Shown here in pieces: positions 1 through 12,059 of a stretch of DNA of 64,000 bases. This DNA comes from Sphingobacterium spiritivorum (lineage in GTDB: Bacteria > Bacteroidota > Bacteroidia > Sphingobacteriales > Sphingobacteriaceae). The stretch is from NCBI RefSeq assembly GCF_016724845.1, contig NZ_CP068082.1, positions 2,232,001 through 2,296,000 on the forward strand, given 5' to 3'. The notes beneath the pieces are model-generated. The model searched no databases. It worked only from the letters and a program-made list of their open reading frames with translations, and had not been told where the DNA came from. Made by a program: the position numbers and the translations under genes. The stretch's first letter is position 1; every line of letters begins with the position of its first letter.

Positions 1-1031
1 AATTCGCTGTCATCCATCACCCGGTTCATTCCTTCCTTATATTCCTCCAGTTTCATTTTATAAAAATTGCCGAAAAACAAGAGGTTTACCGTTTTTTTAT
101 TGATCTCTTCCTGTGTGAATACTCCCGGGGGCACCTTCGGAATAGTGGACAATATCGCGACCACCATTGTGGATACACTGAAGGACAAAAGCATTATAGT
201 AGGAATAACTAAATGTTCGTTGCTATCCAGCTTTCTTAATAATACCGCTATGACCATAGAAAGAATAATGGAATTAACAGTCAATAGAATATTCGCTTTA
301 TTATCAGCCATATCACTCAGGCGTTGATTATTGGATGATGTAATCCGAAACATGGTTTCTATTCCGCGTTCGGGTTTCTTTTGCCGTTCTTCATTCTTTT
401 TAAATAAATTATCTTCAGTAAGCTGCTTCCCTTCTTTCTTCTCTTTATCCAATAATATTTTTAGATTTTTATCTTTCTCCCTATTCAGCTTCTCTCTGGC
501 ATAATCAGTATGATAGTGATGCTGCTGCATAAGTGCTATTGTTTGCTTTCTCCACTCTTCCTTGCCAATCTTCTTCCCTCCTACTGTTTCTGCTTCTTTA
601 CGCATAAGTTTATTGCGTGTCTCAAAATTCTCGCCGCCTAAATGAAACAGATCGGCATCGCATAATATCTGCTCTAATAGATTAGTTGGTTGCTGCGGCA
701 TTCGGGTTGCCATAATGCAACCGACTACCTGGTCCTGAATATGCTTATCTATACTCTGTTCTTCAAGAAATGTCCGGGCGAGTTGTGCACCCCTGCTTTC
801 ATGTTGCTTTGCTCCACCATGGAAGTAACCAAGATCATGGAAATAAGCCGCACATAAGACAATAAACAGATCTTCTTTATTCAGCGCATAATGATGTGCG
901 ATCTCAGTAGCCGCACTTACTACCTCTGAAGTATGTGAATCATTATGAAAGCATAGCTCGGCAATTTTATGTTGCTTTATAAAGTCTGAAACATAGGCTT
1001 GCACTTTTTGGAGGATCAGGTCGTATTCCAT
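1..1031 (-). CDS. HD-domain phosphohydrolase fused to a PycTM (DUF5706-type) membrane domain, partial at the C-terminus
   Basis: The ORF starts at the ATG at 1031 and runs off the left edge after about 343 residues. Residues 1-200 form an HD-superfamily metal phosphohydrolase: His33 in an HNDSH segment, the His65-Asp66 doublet (YFHDLGYFHG) and a downstream DADL Asp at about 125-127 supply the H...HD...D metal ligands. A charged linker (about 180-225) follows. The C-terminal part starts near an RLSDMADNKA segment and holds two membrane helices (ILLTVNSIILSMVIAVLL and IPTIMLLSFSVSTMVVAIL), then an FFGNF motif. This matches the PycTM membrane-effector family of Pycsar cyclic-nucleotide defence. 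The fusion suggests nucleotide turnover at the membrane, which is inference. It diverges from the rRNA operon, and no cyclase gene is visible. The domain calls are fairly sure; the function is not. Confidence 0.8.
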   Translation of the reverse strand, partial: MEYDLILQKVQAYVSDFIKQHKIAELCFHNDSHTSEVVSAATEIAHHYALNKEDLFIVLCAAYFHDLGYFHGGAKQHESRGAQLARTFLEEQSIDKHIQDQVVGCIMATRMPQQPTNLLEQILCDADLFHLGGENFETRNKLMRKEAETVGGKKIGKEEWRKQTIALMQQHHYHTDYAREKLNREKDKNLKILLDKEKKEGKQLTEDNLFKKNEERQKKPERGIETMFRITSSNNQRLSDMADNKANILLTVNSIILSMVIAVLLRKLDSNEHLVIPTIMLLSFSVSTMVVAILSTIPKVPPGVFTQEEINKKTVNLLFFGNFYKMKLEEYKEGMNRVMDDSE

Positions 1032-1228
1032 TTTAATAACCGTTAAGTATTATAAACAAATATATCTACATCTACAGAAACTCGTAGCACATCCTATTTG
1101 TTTTTAGTGGAAATATATGTTTTTTGATTCCCGGCTGACTTTTACAGGCGATTTCAGAATGCCTTTTGAAATTATCTTGTATATTTTCAGGCAGTTATGT
1201 TTTATTTTAGAAATAAGGTTAAAAAAGG

Positions 1229-1261
1229 TTTGGAAGTAATTAGTATAAAGTTCTACCTTTG
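1229..1261 (+). promoter_or_regulatory. rRNA promoter P1
   Basis: The -33 element TTTG is at 1229-1232 and the -7 element TACCTTTG at 1254-1261, separated by 21 nt. This is the Bacteroidota sigma-A consensus (TTTG, 17-23 nt, TAnnTTTG). It is the most distal of three tandem copies. Confidence 0.7.
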
Positions 1262-1358
1262 CACCACTCCGCAAGGGAGGGACGGTTGTTTCGAAAGGGA
1301 TGACTACTGAAAAAAGGGGTTTAGAATATGCGGGAGCGCAGATTTTTTGCAAAAAAGA

Positions 1359-1390
1359 TTTGCGGGTTTCGAAAAAGATTTCTACCTTTG
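1359..1390 (+). promoter_or_regulatory. rRNA promoter P2
   Basis: The -33 TTTG is at 1359-1362 and the -7 TACCTTTG at 1383-1390, with a 20-nt spacer. The core (gatttctacctttgcagtcc) is the same as in P3, so the two look like a duplicated promoter unit. Confidence 0.75.
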
Positions 1391-1529
1391 CAGTCCCTTG
1401 AGAGGGGCAAGCCTACCGGCCGGAAAGAAGAGCTTTAGTGCTTAAGATGAAGACTGGGGTCCGATACCGCAAGGGGATCGGGGAGGTTAAAAAGGGAGAG
1501 AAAAAGCCAGAAAATATTTTCACAAATAT

Positions 1530-1560
1530 TTTGGAGTTTTAAAAAAGATTTCTACCTTTG
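1530..1560 (+). promoter_or_regulatory. rRNA promoter P3
   Basis: The -33 TTTG is at 1530-1533 and the -7 TACCTTTG at 1553-1560, with a 19-nt spacer. It is the promoter closest to the 16S gene, about 245 nt upstream, and shares its core with P2. Confidence 0.75.
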
Positions 1561-1666
1561 CAGTCCCTTCAGAAACGAAGGAAAAAAACAAGATCAAAAG
1601 GGGCGCAATGCCTTGTTGAAATAGAAGCTGAAACGAGAGTGGAAGCGCGAAGTTCTTTAAAGAAAT

Positions 1667-1685
1667 AATCATGTAGCGTAACGAG
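1667..1685 (+). other. Pre-16S processing stem, left arm (right arm 3350-3371)
   Basis: The segment aatcatgtagcgtaacgag is complementary, with a small bulge, to 3350-3371 just downstream of 16S (ctcgttacg followed by cacatgatt). The two arms enclose the mature 16S, as expected for an RNase III processing stem of a pre-rRNA. Confidence 0.7.
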
Positions 1686-1805
1686 TAGTTGATAAGTCAA
1701 CGAAAGTTAACAAACAATCAACCAAGTCAATTCAGGTTAGAAATAAACAAAGACAATTCTAATTATTTTTATTGATAAATAGTTAGGTGTCGAACAATTC
1801 ATTAT

Positions 1806-3331
<1,526 letters not shown>

Positions 3332-3446
3332 AGAGTACTTGAATTGGTGCTCGTTACGTATACACATGATTAAAAAAAGACATTAAGAAGAAAGTACCCA
3401 TCCCAATAAAAGGAATGGAGTTACCGAGAGAGATTAAGAAAAAGCT

Positions 3447-3523
3447 AGTCCCGTAGCTCAGTTGGTTAGAGCACTACACTGATAATGTAGGGGTCAGCAG
3501 TTCAAATCTGCTCGGGACTACCA
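3447..3523 (+). tRNA. tRNA-Ile (GAT anticodon)
   Basis: A full cloverleaf of 77 nt with an encoded CCA. The acceptor arm agtcccg pairs with cgggact, and the anticodon stem ctaca/tgtag encloses the GAT anticodon at 3481-3483. The T-loop ttcaaat is flanked by agcag and ctgct. It sits in the 16S-23S spacer, the usual place for tRNA-Ile. Confidence 0.98.
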
Positions 3524-3531
3524 CACAAGCC

Positions 3532-3608
3532 GGGGAATTAGCTCAGCTGGCTAGAGCATCTGCCTTGCACGCAGAGGGTCAACGGTTCGACTCCGTTATT
3601 CTCCACCA
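3532..3608 (+). tRNA. tRNA-Ala (TGC anticodon)
   Basis: A full cloverleaf of 77 nt with an encoded CCA. The acceptor arm ggggaat pairs with attctcc, with one G-U pair. The anticodon stem tctgc/gcaga encloses TGC at 3566-3568. It follows tRNA-Ile by 8 nt, the standard Ile-Ala spacer pair of bacterial rRNA operons. Confidence 0.98.
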
Positions 3609-3659
3609 TAGAAAAGTGTTATCGCAGGATAACACGATAAATTTCTTAACGAGTTCTTT

Positions 3660-3698
3660 GACATATTGAAAGAAAAAAATTACAAGAGAAGACAACAG
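3660..3698 (+). other. Pre-23S processing stem, left arm (right arm 6666-6706)
   Basis: The segments gacatattgaaagaaa and gaagacaacag (3688-3698) are complementary to tttctttcaatataatgtc (6688-6706) and ctgttgtcttc (6666-6676). The arms flank the 23S gene and would form its RNase III processing helix. Confidence 0.7.
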
Positions 3699-3763
3699 TA
3701 GAGACGTTTTCCATTAATTTGGAAGACACAATACAAGCATCACCATAGTAGCAAAAGGGCTAT

Positions 3764-6657
<2,894 letters not shown>

Positions 6658-6763
6658 AGATAACACTGTTGTCTTCCTCTTTAATTATTTCTTTCAATAT
6701 AATGTCATTGATGTTGTGCTGACTACATACAACTGGTTAGTTTATAATATCAAAAAAGTATTC

Positions 6764-6871
6764 AGGTGCCTATATCGGCGGTGTCTACCTCTTCCCATTC
6801 CGAACAGAGCAGTCAAGCCCGCCAGAGCCGATGGTATTGCCGTAACAGGTGGGAGAGTAGGTCGGTGCCTT
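6764..6871 (+). rRNA. rrf: 5S ribosomal RNA
   Basis: About 108 nt with the typical core cccattccgaacagagcagtc and the loop ending gggagagtaggtcggtgcc. The two ggtgcc ends pair through G-U wobbles. It lies about 105 nt downstream of 23S and immediately before an intrinsic terminator. Confidence 0.95.
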
Positions 6872-6881
6872 TTTTTAAACG

Positions 6882-6916
6882 AAAGCCCTTTCTGGAGACA
6901 GATAAGGGCTTTTTTG
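6882..6916 (+). terminator. rRNA operon intrinsic terminator
   Basis: The stem aaagccctt/aagggcttt with a 13-nt loop is followed by a T-run. It begins about 10 nt after the 5S gene, as expected for the end of the rRNA operon. Confidence 0.85.
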
Positions 6917-7009
6917 TTTTCAGTCCAGGGGATAACCGAACCAAACCGAAACCTGAAGCTAAAGTTAAACCAAATCCGGATATTGCAGACTTCATTATAC
7001 AAAGTATCA

Positions 7010-7600
7010 GGCACAAGCAGCGCTTCGCTAAAGCTTGCTCCATACAAATGACAACGGCTAACCGAACTGTTCTTCTCACCATTTTAAGGAGAGATCCCGA
7101 TGTATCGGGAGAGAGGTTAAAGACCGATATTCCAGGTGTACAGTTCTGTTACCTTTTAACTGCTTTACTTCTATGCTGTTGGTGAGGACACAAACAGACG
7201 CTTCAACGGCGTTGTTTACTGCTGTCCCCACCGGGAATACGACAAAGGCACAAGCAGCGCTACGCTAAAGCTTGCGCCATACAAATGACAACAGCTAACC
7301 GAACTGTTCTTCTCTCCTTTTTAAGGAGAGATCCGATTTATCGGGAGAGAGGTTAAAGACCGATATTACAAGTGTATCCTTTTATTACCTTTTAGCTGCT
7401 TCACTTCTATGCTATTGGTGAGACACCAACAGACGAGTTAGGAGTGTTTTCGGGTGTCCACACCCGGAATACTACAAAGGCACAAGCATCGCTGCGCTAA
7501 TGCTTGCGCCATACAAACTACAACTGTTAACCGAACTGTTCTTCTCACCTTTTTAAGGAGAGATCCGATGTATGGAGAGAGAGGTTAAAGACTGTTATTC
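7010..7600. repeat. Three tandem copies of a palindromic intergenic repeat (unit about 235 bp)
   Basis: Three diverged copies start at 7010, 7247 and 7479 (periods 237 and 232). Each opens with a 32-base imperfect palindrome (7010-7041, 7247-7278, 7479-7510) of the form GGCaCAAGC...GCTTGcGCC. It is followed by a conserved 'aaccgaactgttcttctc' block and an 'aaggagagatc...gagagaggttaaaga' block that can form a second hairpin. Copy 3 has CAAGCA...TGCTTG where copies 1 and 2 have CAAGC/GCTTG, so the stem is kept while bases change. No ORF spans the copies convincingly. Together with 6917-7009, where I see nothing recognisable, this fills the gap between the rRNA operon and the next gene. Confidence 0.8.
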
Positions 7601-7608
7601 AAGCAGCA

Positions 7609-7657
7609 CAACAAAAAAGCCCATTGAAATATGTATTTTCAATGGGCTTTTTTGTTG
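7609..7657. terminator. Bidirectional hairpin terminator
   Basis: A long near-perfect inverted repeat: caacaaaaaagcccattgaa, then its complement ttcaatgggcttttttgttg. T-runs lie on both strands. It sits just past the stop codon of the leftward gene ending at 7674 and could also stop readthrough from the rRNA side. Confidence 0.85.
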
Positions 7658-7673
7658 CATTAGGCTCTTTATA

Positions 7674-8057
7674 TTAATCTTCTTCGTAAAATTCGATTAA
7701 TGAAGCCATATATGGGTTACTCCAGCCATCTGCAATATCATCAAATGCTTCATCAGGAATATGAATGTGATTAACTTCAAGAGATGTTCCTTTTTTATGT
7801 TCATGTAGTTTTAGTGTAACAATAGAAGGCTCTTCCTGTTCACCGAAATACCATTGCTGTACAATCTTTTTACTTGGTTCTAAGCTGATAAACTTTCCTA
7901 TGATCGCTCCGTCCCACATCGAAAATTCTCCACCTTCTACAGGATCTATGGATGCTTCGTCCCCTGTCCATAAGCGTGCAGTAATCTCTGTTGTAAGTGC
8001 CAGATATACCTCATCCGGAGTTGCGGGTATTATAAAATATTTTTTAAAATCTTTCAT
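7674..8057 (-). CDS. START-like (SRPBCC/AHSA1-type) domain protein
   Basis: 127 residues that look like a single START/Bet v 1-type fold: an N-terminal FIIPATPDEVYLALT strand-helix, a WDGAIIGKFISLEPSKKIVQQW core typical of AHSA1-like proteins, and a C-terminal helix. Such proteins bind hydrophobic ligands or act as Hsp90-activator-like modules; no ligand can be named. A longer reading frame reaches 8123, but a -7 promoter box (TACCTTTG, 8081 to 8074 on this strand) lies inside that extension, so I start at the ATG at 8057. It is monocistronic and ends at a strong terminator. Confidence 0.8.
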   Translation of the reverse strand: MKDFKKYFIIPATPDEVYLALTTEITARLWTGDEASIDPVEGGEFSMWDGAIIGKFISLEPSKKIVQQWYFGEQEEPSIVTLKLHEHKKGTSLEVNHIHIPDEAFDDIADGWSNPYMASLIEFYEED

Positions 8058-8169
8058 ATCATTATTTCTGCTACAAAGGTAATGATTTATTACTGATGTC
8101 ACTTTTGTAATTATGTTCTGCACTTTTTTTGAGAATGATTAACTTTACTGCTTATATAAGATAATCAAG

Positions 8170-9531
8170 ATGAGTAATATTCTCCCCAATTCCTTAATTC
8201 GCAAATTAGGAGCTAATCCATTGTTTGATGAGCAAGCTTTTATCGATATTCACGAGAAGGGGGAAAGGCAGAGTTCAATCCGTATCAATGAAAAGAAAAT
8301 AACAGCAGCTCCATTCGCTCATGCAGAACCAATTCCCTGGTGTGACCGTGGGTTTTATCTCGAAGAAAGGCCTTCTTTTACTTTAGACCCTTTATATCAT
8401 GCGGGATGTTATTATTCTCAGGATGCATCATCTATGTTTATTTCTCATATTATCCAACATCTTAAACTTGATGGCGAGCCGCTTAAAGCATTGGATCTAT
8501 GTGCTGCACCCGGAGGAAAAACCACTCTTTTAAATAGTTATCTTCATCCGCAGAGTCTTTTGGTTGCTAACGAAATTATAAAGACACGGGTACCTATTTT
8601 AATGGAAAATATGGTGCGTTGGGGTAATTCCAATGTTGTAATAACTAATAATGATCCCAGTGCTTTTAAAAGACTGCCGGGATATTTTGATTTGCTGTTG
8701 ATTGATGCTCCATGTTCCGGTTCAGGAATGTTTCGTAAAGATAGCGGAGCTATAGATGAATGGTCCGAGGCTAATGTAAAGCTTTGCAGTGAACGCCAGC
8801 AACGAATTTTGGCTGAAGCGATGGATTGCCTTAAAACGGATGGTATTCTTCTATATTCAACGTGTTCCTATTCACAGGAGGAAAATGAAGATATTGCAGA
8901 TTGGCTAGTAAAGGAGTATGGACTAAAATCTATTCAGATTCCTGTTGGTGAAGAGTGGGGAATCGAAGAAACACAATCTGATATTTCAGCATGCTTTGGC
9001 TATAGATTCTACCCGCATAAGGTTAAAGGTGAAGGTTTTTTCATCACTGCATTTGTCAAAACAGAATTTCAGGAAACATTTAACAGAAAAAAGATCAAAC
9101 CTGAAAAATCGGATGTTCCGAATGGAATTATAGAGCATTGGTTAAATAATGCGTCAACACATACAGCTTTTCTTCATCATGAGAATGTGCATATATTTCC
9201 CAAAGATTATGAAACAGACCTGAAGATTCTGCAGAATGTACTTTACCTGAAGAATGCCGGAACAAATATTGGTAAACTGGCTGGTAAAGAGCTTATTCCG
9301 GCACATGGACTAGCATTAAGTACAGCTATTAAAGCTAATATTCCCACTCTTGAGCTCACATTGGAGGAAGCACAGAATTACCTGCGGAAGGAGAATATTG
9401 ATCCGGAGCATAGTTTGAAGAATGGTTGGACGTTGGTCACCTATAAAAATGTAAAATTGGGGTGGATAAAGATCCTGGCGAACAGAATCAATAATTATTA
9501 TCCGAAGGAAAGTAGAATAGCTTATTTATAA
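8170..9531 (+). CDS. NOL1/NOP2/Sun (RsmF-like) RNA m5C methyltransferase
   Basis: 453 residues. An SAM-dependent cytosine-C5 RNA methyltransferase, probably acting on rRNA. The SAM motif LDLCAAPGGKTT is near residue 115. The two cysteines of the family are present in DAPCSGSGMFRKD (nucleophile-release motif, about 180) and YSTCSYSQEENE (about 235). The C-terminal third, with GHGLALS-like and GWTLVTYKNVKLGWIK segments, resembles the RsmF C-terminal RNA-binding region. Length and order fit RsmF-type enzymes, but the target base cannot be told from sequence. It ends 2 nt from the convergent coaBC stop, with no terminator between them. Confidence 0.9.
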   Translation: MSNILPNSLIRKLGANPLFDEQAFIDIHEKGERQSSIRINEKKITAAPFAHAEPIPWCDRGFYLEERPSFTLDPLYHAGCYYSQDASSMFISHIIQHLKLDGEPLKALDLCAAPGGKTTLLNSYLHPQSLLVANEIIKTRVPILMENMVRWGNSNVVITNNDPSAFKRLPGYFDLLLIDAPCSGSGMFRKDSGAIDEWSEANVKLCSERQQRILAEAMDCLKTDGILLYSTCSYSQEENEDIADWLVKEYGLKSIQIPVGEEWGIEETQSDISACFGYRFYPHKVKGEGFFITAFVKTEFQETFNRKKIKPEKSDVPNGIIEHWLNNASTHTAFLHHENVHIFPKDYETDLKILQNVLYLKNAGTNIGKLAGKELIPAHGLALSTAIKANIPTLELTLEEAQNYLRKENIDPEHSLKNGWTLVTYKNVKLGWIKILANRINNYYPKESRIAYL

Positions 9532-9533
9532 GC

Positions 9534-10742
9534 TCAATTTGAAGGATAGGGATGCCGAAGGATGATATTACAGATATCTTTGGCCACTTCCTGTTTAGTT
9601 TTTAGAGAAAACTCTTTTAAGGTTCCGTCTTTAGCAATAATCGTTACTTTATTTGTATCTGTAGAAAATCCGGCGCCTTTATCTTGCATAGAGTTGAGGA
9701 TAATATAATCCAGATTCTTCTTTTGTAGCTTGCCTTTTGCATTCTCAAGCTCGTTATTTGTCTCCAGCGCAAAACCGATAAGCACTTGTTTGTCTGTTTT
9801 TCTCTTACCTAAGGTTGCCAGTATATCGGTCGTCTTTTTGAGAGGAATAGCAAAAGTATCTTCTTTCTTTTTGATCTTCTGATCTGCCACTGTTTCAGGA
9901 GTATAATCTGCTACTGCAGCACTCATGACGATAATATCAGCCGTGTCAAAACATGTATTTACAGCCTCCAGCATTTGATTAGCAGAGATAACAGAAATTC
10001 TGTTTACATCACTTGGTGCACTTAAGTGTGTAGGTCCGGATACTAATGTGACTTGAGCGCCCTGATTTTTCAATTCTTCAGCAATTGCATATCCCATTTT
10101 TCCGCTGGAATGATTACCGATAAAACGGACAGGATCAATAGCTTCATAGGTGGGGCCTGCCGTAACTAAAGCTTTTTTACCCGACAAGGGTTGGCTCCGG
10201 GTAAAGTAGTCGCTTAGGAGCGCTAAAATCTCCTCCGGTTCGGCGAGGCGTCCTTCGCCTGTCAGACCACTGGCAAGTTCTCCGGTACCCGGATGTATTA
10301 TGGCATTGTTATAACTCTTTAACAATGCAATGTTGCGCTGTGTCGCCGGGTGCTTCCACATGTCCAGATCCATAGCAGGAGCAACAAAAACAGGACATTT
10401 GGCGGATAAATAAACAGCTGTAAGAAGGTTGTCACATTGTCCGTTCGCCATTTTGGCTAAAGTATTAGCCGTGGCAGGAGCGATCAGTAAAAGGTCGGCT
10501 TCCAGCCCGAGGTGAACATGATTATTCCATGAACCGGTTTTCTTGTCAAAATAATCGACCAGTACAGGTTTGTTGGAAAGGGTAGAAAGAGTGAGCGGAG
10601 TAATAAATTCGACTGCATCCGGAGTCATAATGACCTGTACGGCTGCTTTTTCTTTTACAAGGAGTCTTACGAGAGTCGCAATTTTGTATGCGGCAATACT
10701 GCCGCATACACCAATTACAATATTTTTGCCTTGTAAAGACAT
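9534..10742 (-). CDS. coaBC: Bifunctional phosphopantothenoylcysteine decarboxylase / phosphopantothenate-cysteine ligase
   Basis: 402 residues; catalyses two consecutive steps of coenzyme A synthesis. The N-terminal CoaC flavoprotein half has GVCGSIAAYK (FMN binding), catalytic His75 and APATANTLAKMANG. The C-terminal CoaB half has the GPTYEAIDPVRFIGNHSSGKMG nucleotide/ligase signature (from about 195). By my count the E. coli residues Asn125 (PxMN motif) and Cys158 are Asp125 (APAMDLDMW) and Ser158 (ELASGLTGEG) here. The start is the ATG at 10742, 10 nt after rpoZ; an upstream in-frame ATG would run into rpoZ. It lies in the bamD-rpoZ-coaBC operon typical of Bacteroidota. Confidence 0.95.
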   Translation of the reverse strand: MSLQGKNIVIGVCGSIAAYKIATLVRLLVKEKAAVQVIMTPDAVEFITPLTLSTLSNKPVLVDYFDKKTGSWNNHVHLGLEADLLLIAPATANTLAKMANGQCDNLLTAVYLSAKCPVFVAPAMDLDMWKHPATQRNIALLKSYNNAIIHPGTGELASGLTGEGRLAEPEEILALLSDYFTRSQPLSGKKALVTAGPTYEAIDPVRFIGNHSSGKMGYAIAEELKNQGAQVTLVSGPTHLSAPSDVNRISVISANQMLEAVNTCFDTADIIVMSAAVADYTPETVADQKIKKKEDTFAIPLKKTTDILATLGKRKTDKQVLIGFALETNNELENAKGKLQKKNLDYIILNSMQDKGAGFSTDTNKVTIIAKDGTLKEFSLKTKQEVAKDICNIILRHPYPSN

Positions 10743-10752
10743 CAGAATGGGA

Positions 10753-11082
10753 TTATTCTTGTTCTTTAGAAGGGTTTCTGAAGTACACTTTATCGTGAAG
10801 GAATTCATCGATAGCTACAAGAGTAGGCTTAGGCATACGCTCATAGTGCTTAGAAATCTCGATCTGTTCGCGGTTTTCGAATACTTCTTCCAGATTATCG
10901 TTGTTACTGGCAAATTCAGCAAGCTTACCGTTTAACTCTTCTTTCATGTCAACAGCAACCTGATTAGCTCTTTTGGAAATGACAACGATAGACTCGTATA
11001 GGTTATCAGTACCTTTATCCAATTGTCTCAAATCACGTGTAACCGTTGAATTTGGAAGACTGTTATTATTTGTTTGACTCAT
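10753..11082 (-). CDS. rpoZ: RNA polymerase omega subunit (Bacteroidota type)
   Basis: 109 residues. Resembles the Bacteroidota omega/Rpb6-like family: TRDLRQLDKGTDNLYESIVVISKRANQVAVDMKEEL is the conserved N-terminal segment where omega packs against the beta' subunit, and the C-terminal part is acidic and helical. It helps assemble and stabilise RNA polymerase. It sits 27 nt downstream of bamD and 10 nt upstream of coaBC, the usual order in this phylum, and context strongly supports the call for such a short protein. Confidence 0.88.
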   Translation of the reverse strand: MSQTNNNSLPNSTVTRDLRQLDKGTDNLYESIVVISKRANQVAVDMKEELNGKLAEFASNNDNLEEVFENREQIEISKHYERMPKPTLVAIDEFLHDKVYFRNPSKEQE

Positions 11083-11109
11083 ATCAAATGGGTATTACTT
11101 ATTTCTTAT

Positions 11110-12024
11110 TTATTTCTTTACTTCTTCAGTACTTTCACGTTGTTGGTTAACACCCAACTCTCTTTCTTGTTCTTCAATAGATTTTTTGATCTCGTTCCAT
11201 CTTTTGATAGCTACGGCCATATTTGTTTCAGAATCTTTTCTGATATCATCTACTTCTTTACGGTGTTTGCTTTCCGGATAATCATCTACAAAGTCCTGAT
11301 AATAATCAATTACCTTGCTGTAACGTTCTTCCTGTCTGCGAGGCGTACTTTTTTCGGCATATCTGAATTGCGCTTTGATAATCAGATAATTGATCTCTTC
11401 AGCATACTTTGTATCCGGATAGTCTTTAAGTACATTCTCTAATGCGATAACAGCGGCTTTGTAATCATCATTAAGCCCCATATCGTAATATAGCTTAGCA
11501 TTTGAAAATGCTTTTTTCTCCAGTTTATCCCTTAATTGCTGAATCAGATCTGAGGCTTCTTTTGCTTTCTCAGATTCCGGATAAAGATTGACAAACAATT
11601 GCAGCTCATCGATAGCCTTACGTGTATTTTCCTGATCCAGTGAAGACCGCGGGGAATCCAGGTAAAAACAATAAGCCGTCATAAACCGGCATTCCTCAGC
11701 TTTTGCACTGTTTGGAAAAGTCTGTGCAAACTGTTTGAAATGATAACGAGCAGAAGTATAGTCTTTTAGACGGTAGTTTGTATATGCTGTATAGTAATAT
11801 AAATCTTCCGCTTCGGCCTGTCCTCTGTAACGTTGCATTAAGTCGTCAAATAGGGCTAAGGCTTTCGTATATTTCTTTTTTTCGTAAAATTTGACAGCCT
11901 CCTGGTATTTTAAAGCCAAATTATTGCTGGCCCGCAACTTCTCAAACTTGCTCTTACAGCCACTAATAAATACAATGAGCAATAATCCGGCAACAACTGC
12001 CACTAAACGCCTATTTAAAAACAT
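11110..12024 (-). CDS. bamD: Outer-membrane assembly lipoprotein BamD
   Basis: 304 residues. The signal peptide ends in a lipobox (VFISGC, lipidated Cys23). The mature part is TPR-like: YQEAVKFYEKKKYTKALALFDDLMQRYRGQAEAEDLYYY and FAQTFPNSAKAEECRFMTAYC are typical BamD repeat segments. It belongs to the BAM complex that inserts beta-barrels into the outer membrane. The C-terminal tail is charged and coiled-coil-like. First gene of the bamD-rpoZ-coaBC operon. A consensus promoter lies so close upstream that the mRNA may be leaderless. Confidence 0.92.
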   Translation of the reverse strand: MFLNRRLVAVVAGLLLIVFISGCKSKFEKLRASNNLALKYQEAVKFYEKKKYTKALALFDDLMQRYRGQAEAEDLYYYTAYTNYRLKDYTSARYHFKQFAQTFPNSAKAEECRFMTAYCFYLDSPRSSLDQENTRKAIDELQLFVNLYPESEKAKEASDLIQQLRDKLEKKAFSNAKLYYDMGLNDDYKAAVIALENVLKDYPDTKYAEEINYLIIKAQFRYAEKSTPRRQEERYSKVIDYYQDFVDDYPESKHRKEVDDIRKDSETNMAVAIKRWNEIKKSIEEQERELGVNQQRESTEEVKK

Positions 12025-12028
12025 TTTA

Positions 12029-12059
12029 CAAAGATAAGGGAATTTGATATAATAGTCAA
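12029..12059 (-). promoter_or_regulatory. bamD operon promoter
   Basis: On the minus strand the -33 TTG is at 12059-12057 and the -7 TATCTTTG at 12036-12029, with a 20-nt spacer. The -7 box ends only 4 nt before the bamD ATG (12024), so transcription should start at or next to the start codon. Confidence 0.6.

Larger units (their letters stand above)
1032..1805 (+). promoter_or_regulatory. rRNA operon promoter and leader region (no gene)
   Basis: I see no credible coding sequence in these 774 bases. They hold three tandem promoters listed separately, a G-rich leader with repeated 'gcagtccctt' starts after the second and third promoters, a boxA-like gttctttaaa at 1652-1661 that may bind antitermination factors, and the left arm of the pre-16S processing stem. 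A second boxA-like gttctttgac lies before the 23S gene at 3653-3662, which supports the antitermination reading. Confidence 0.7.

Noticed and set aside
6742..7185. Overlapping frames across the 5S gene, its terminator and the first repeat
   Set aside because: They cross rRNA and a terminator on both strands and show no protein family signal.
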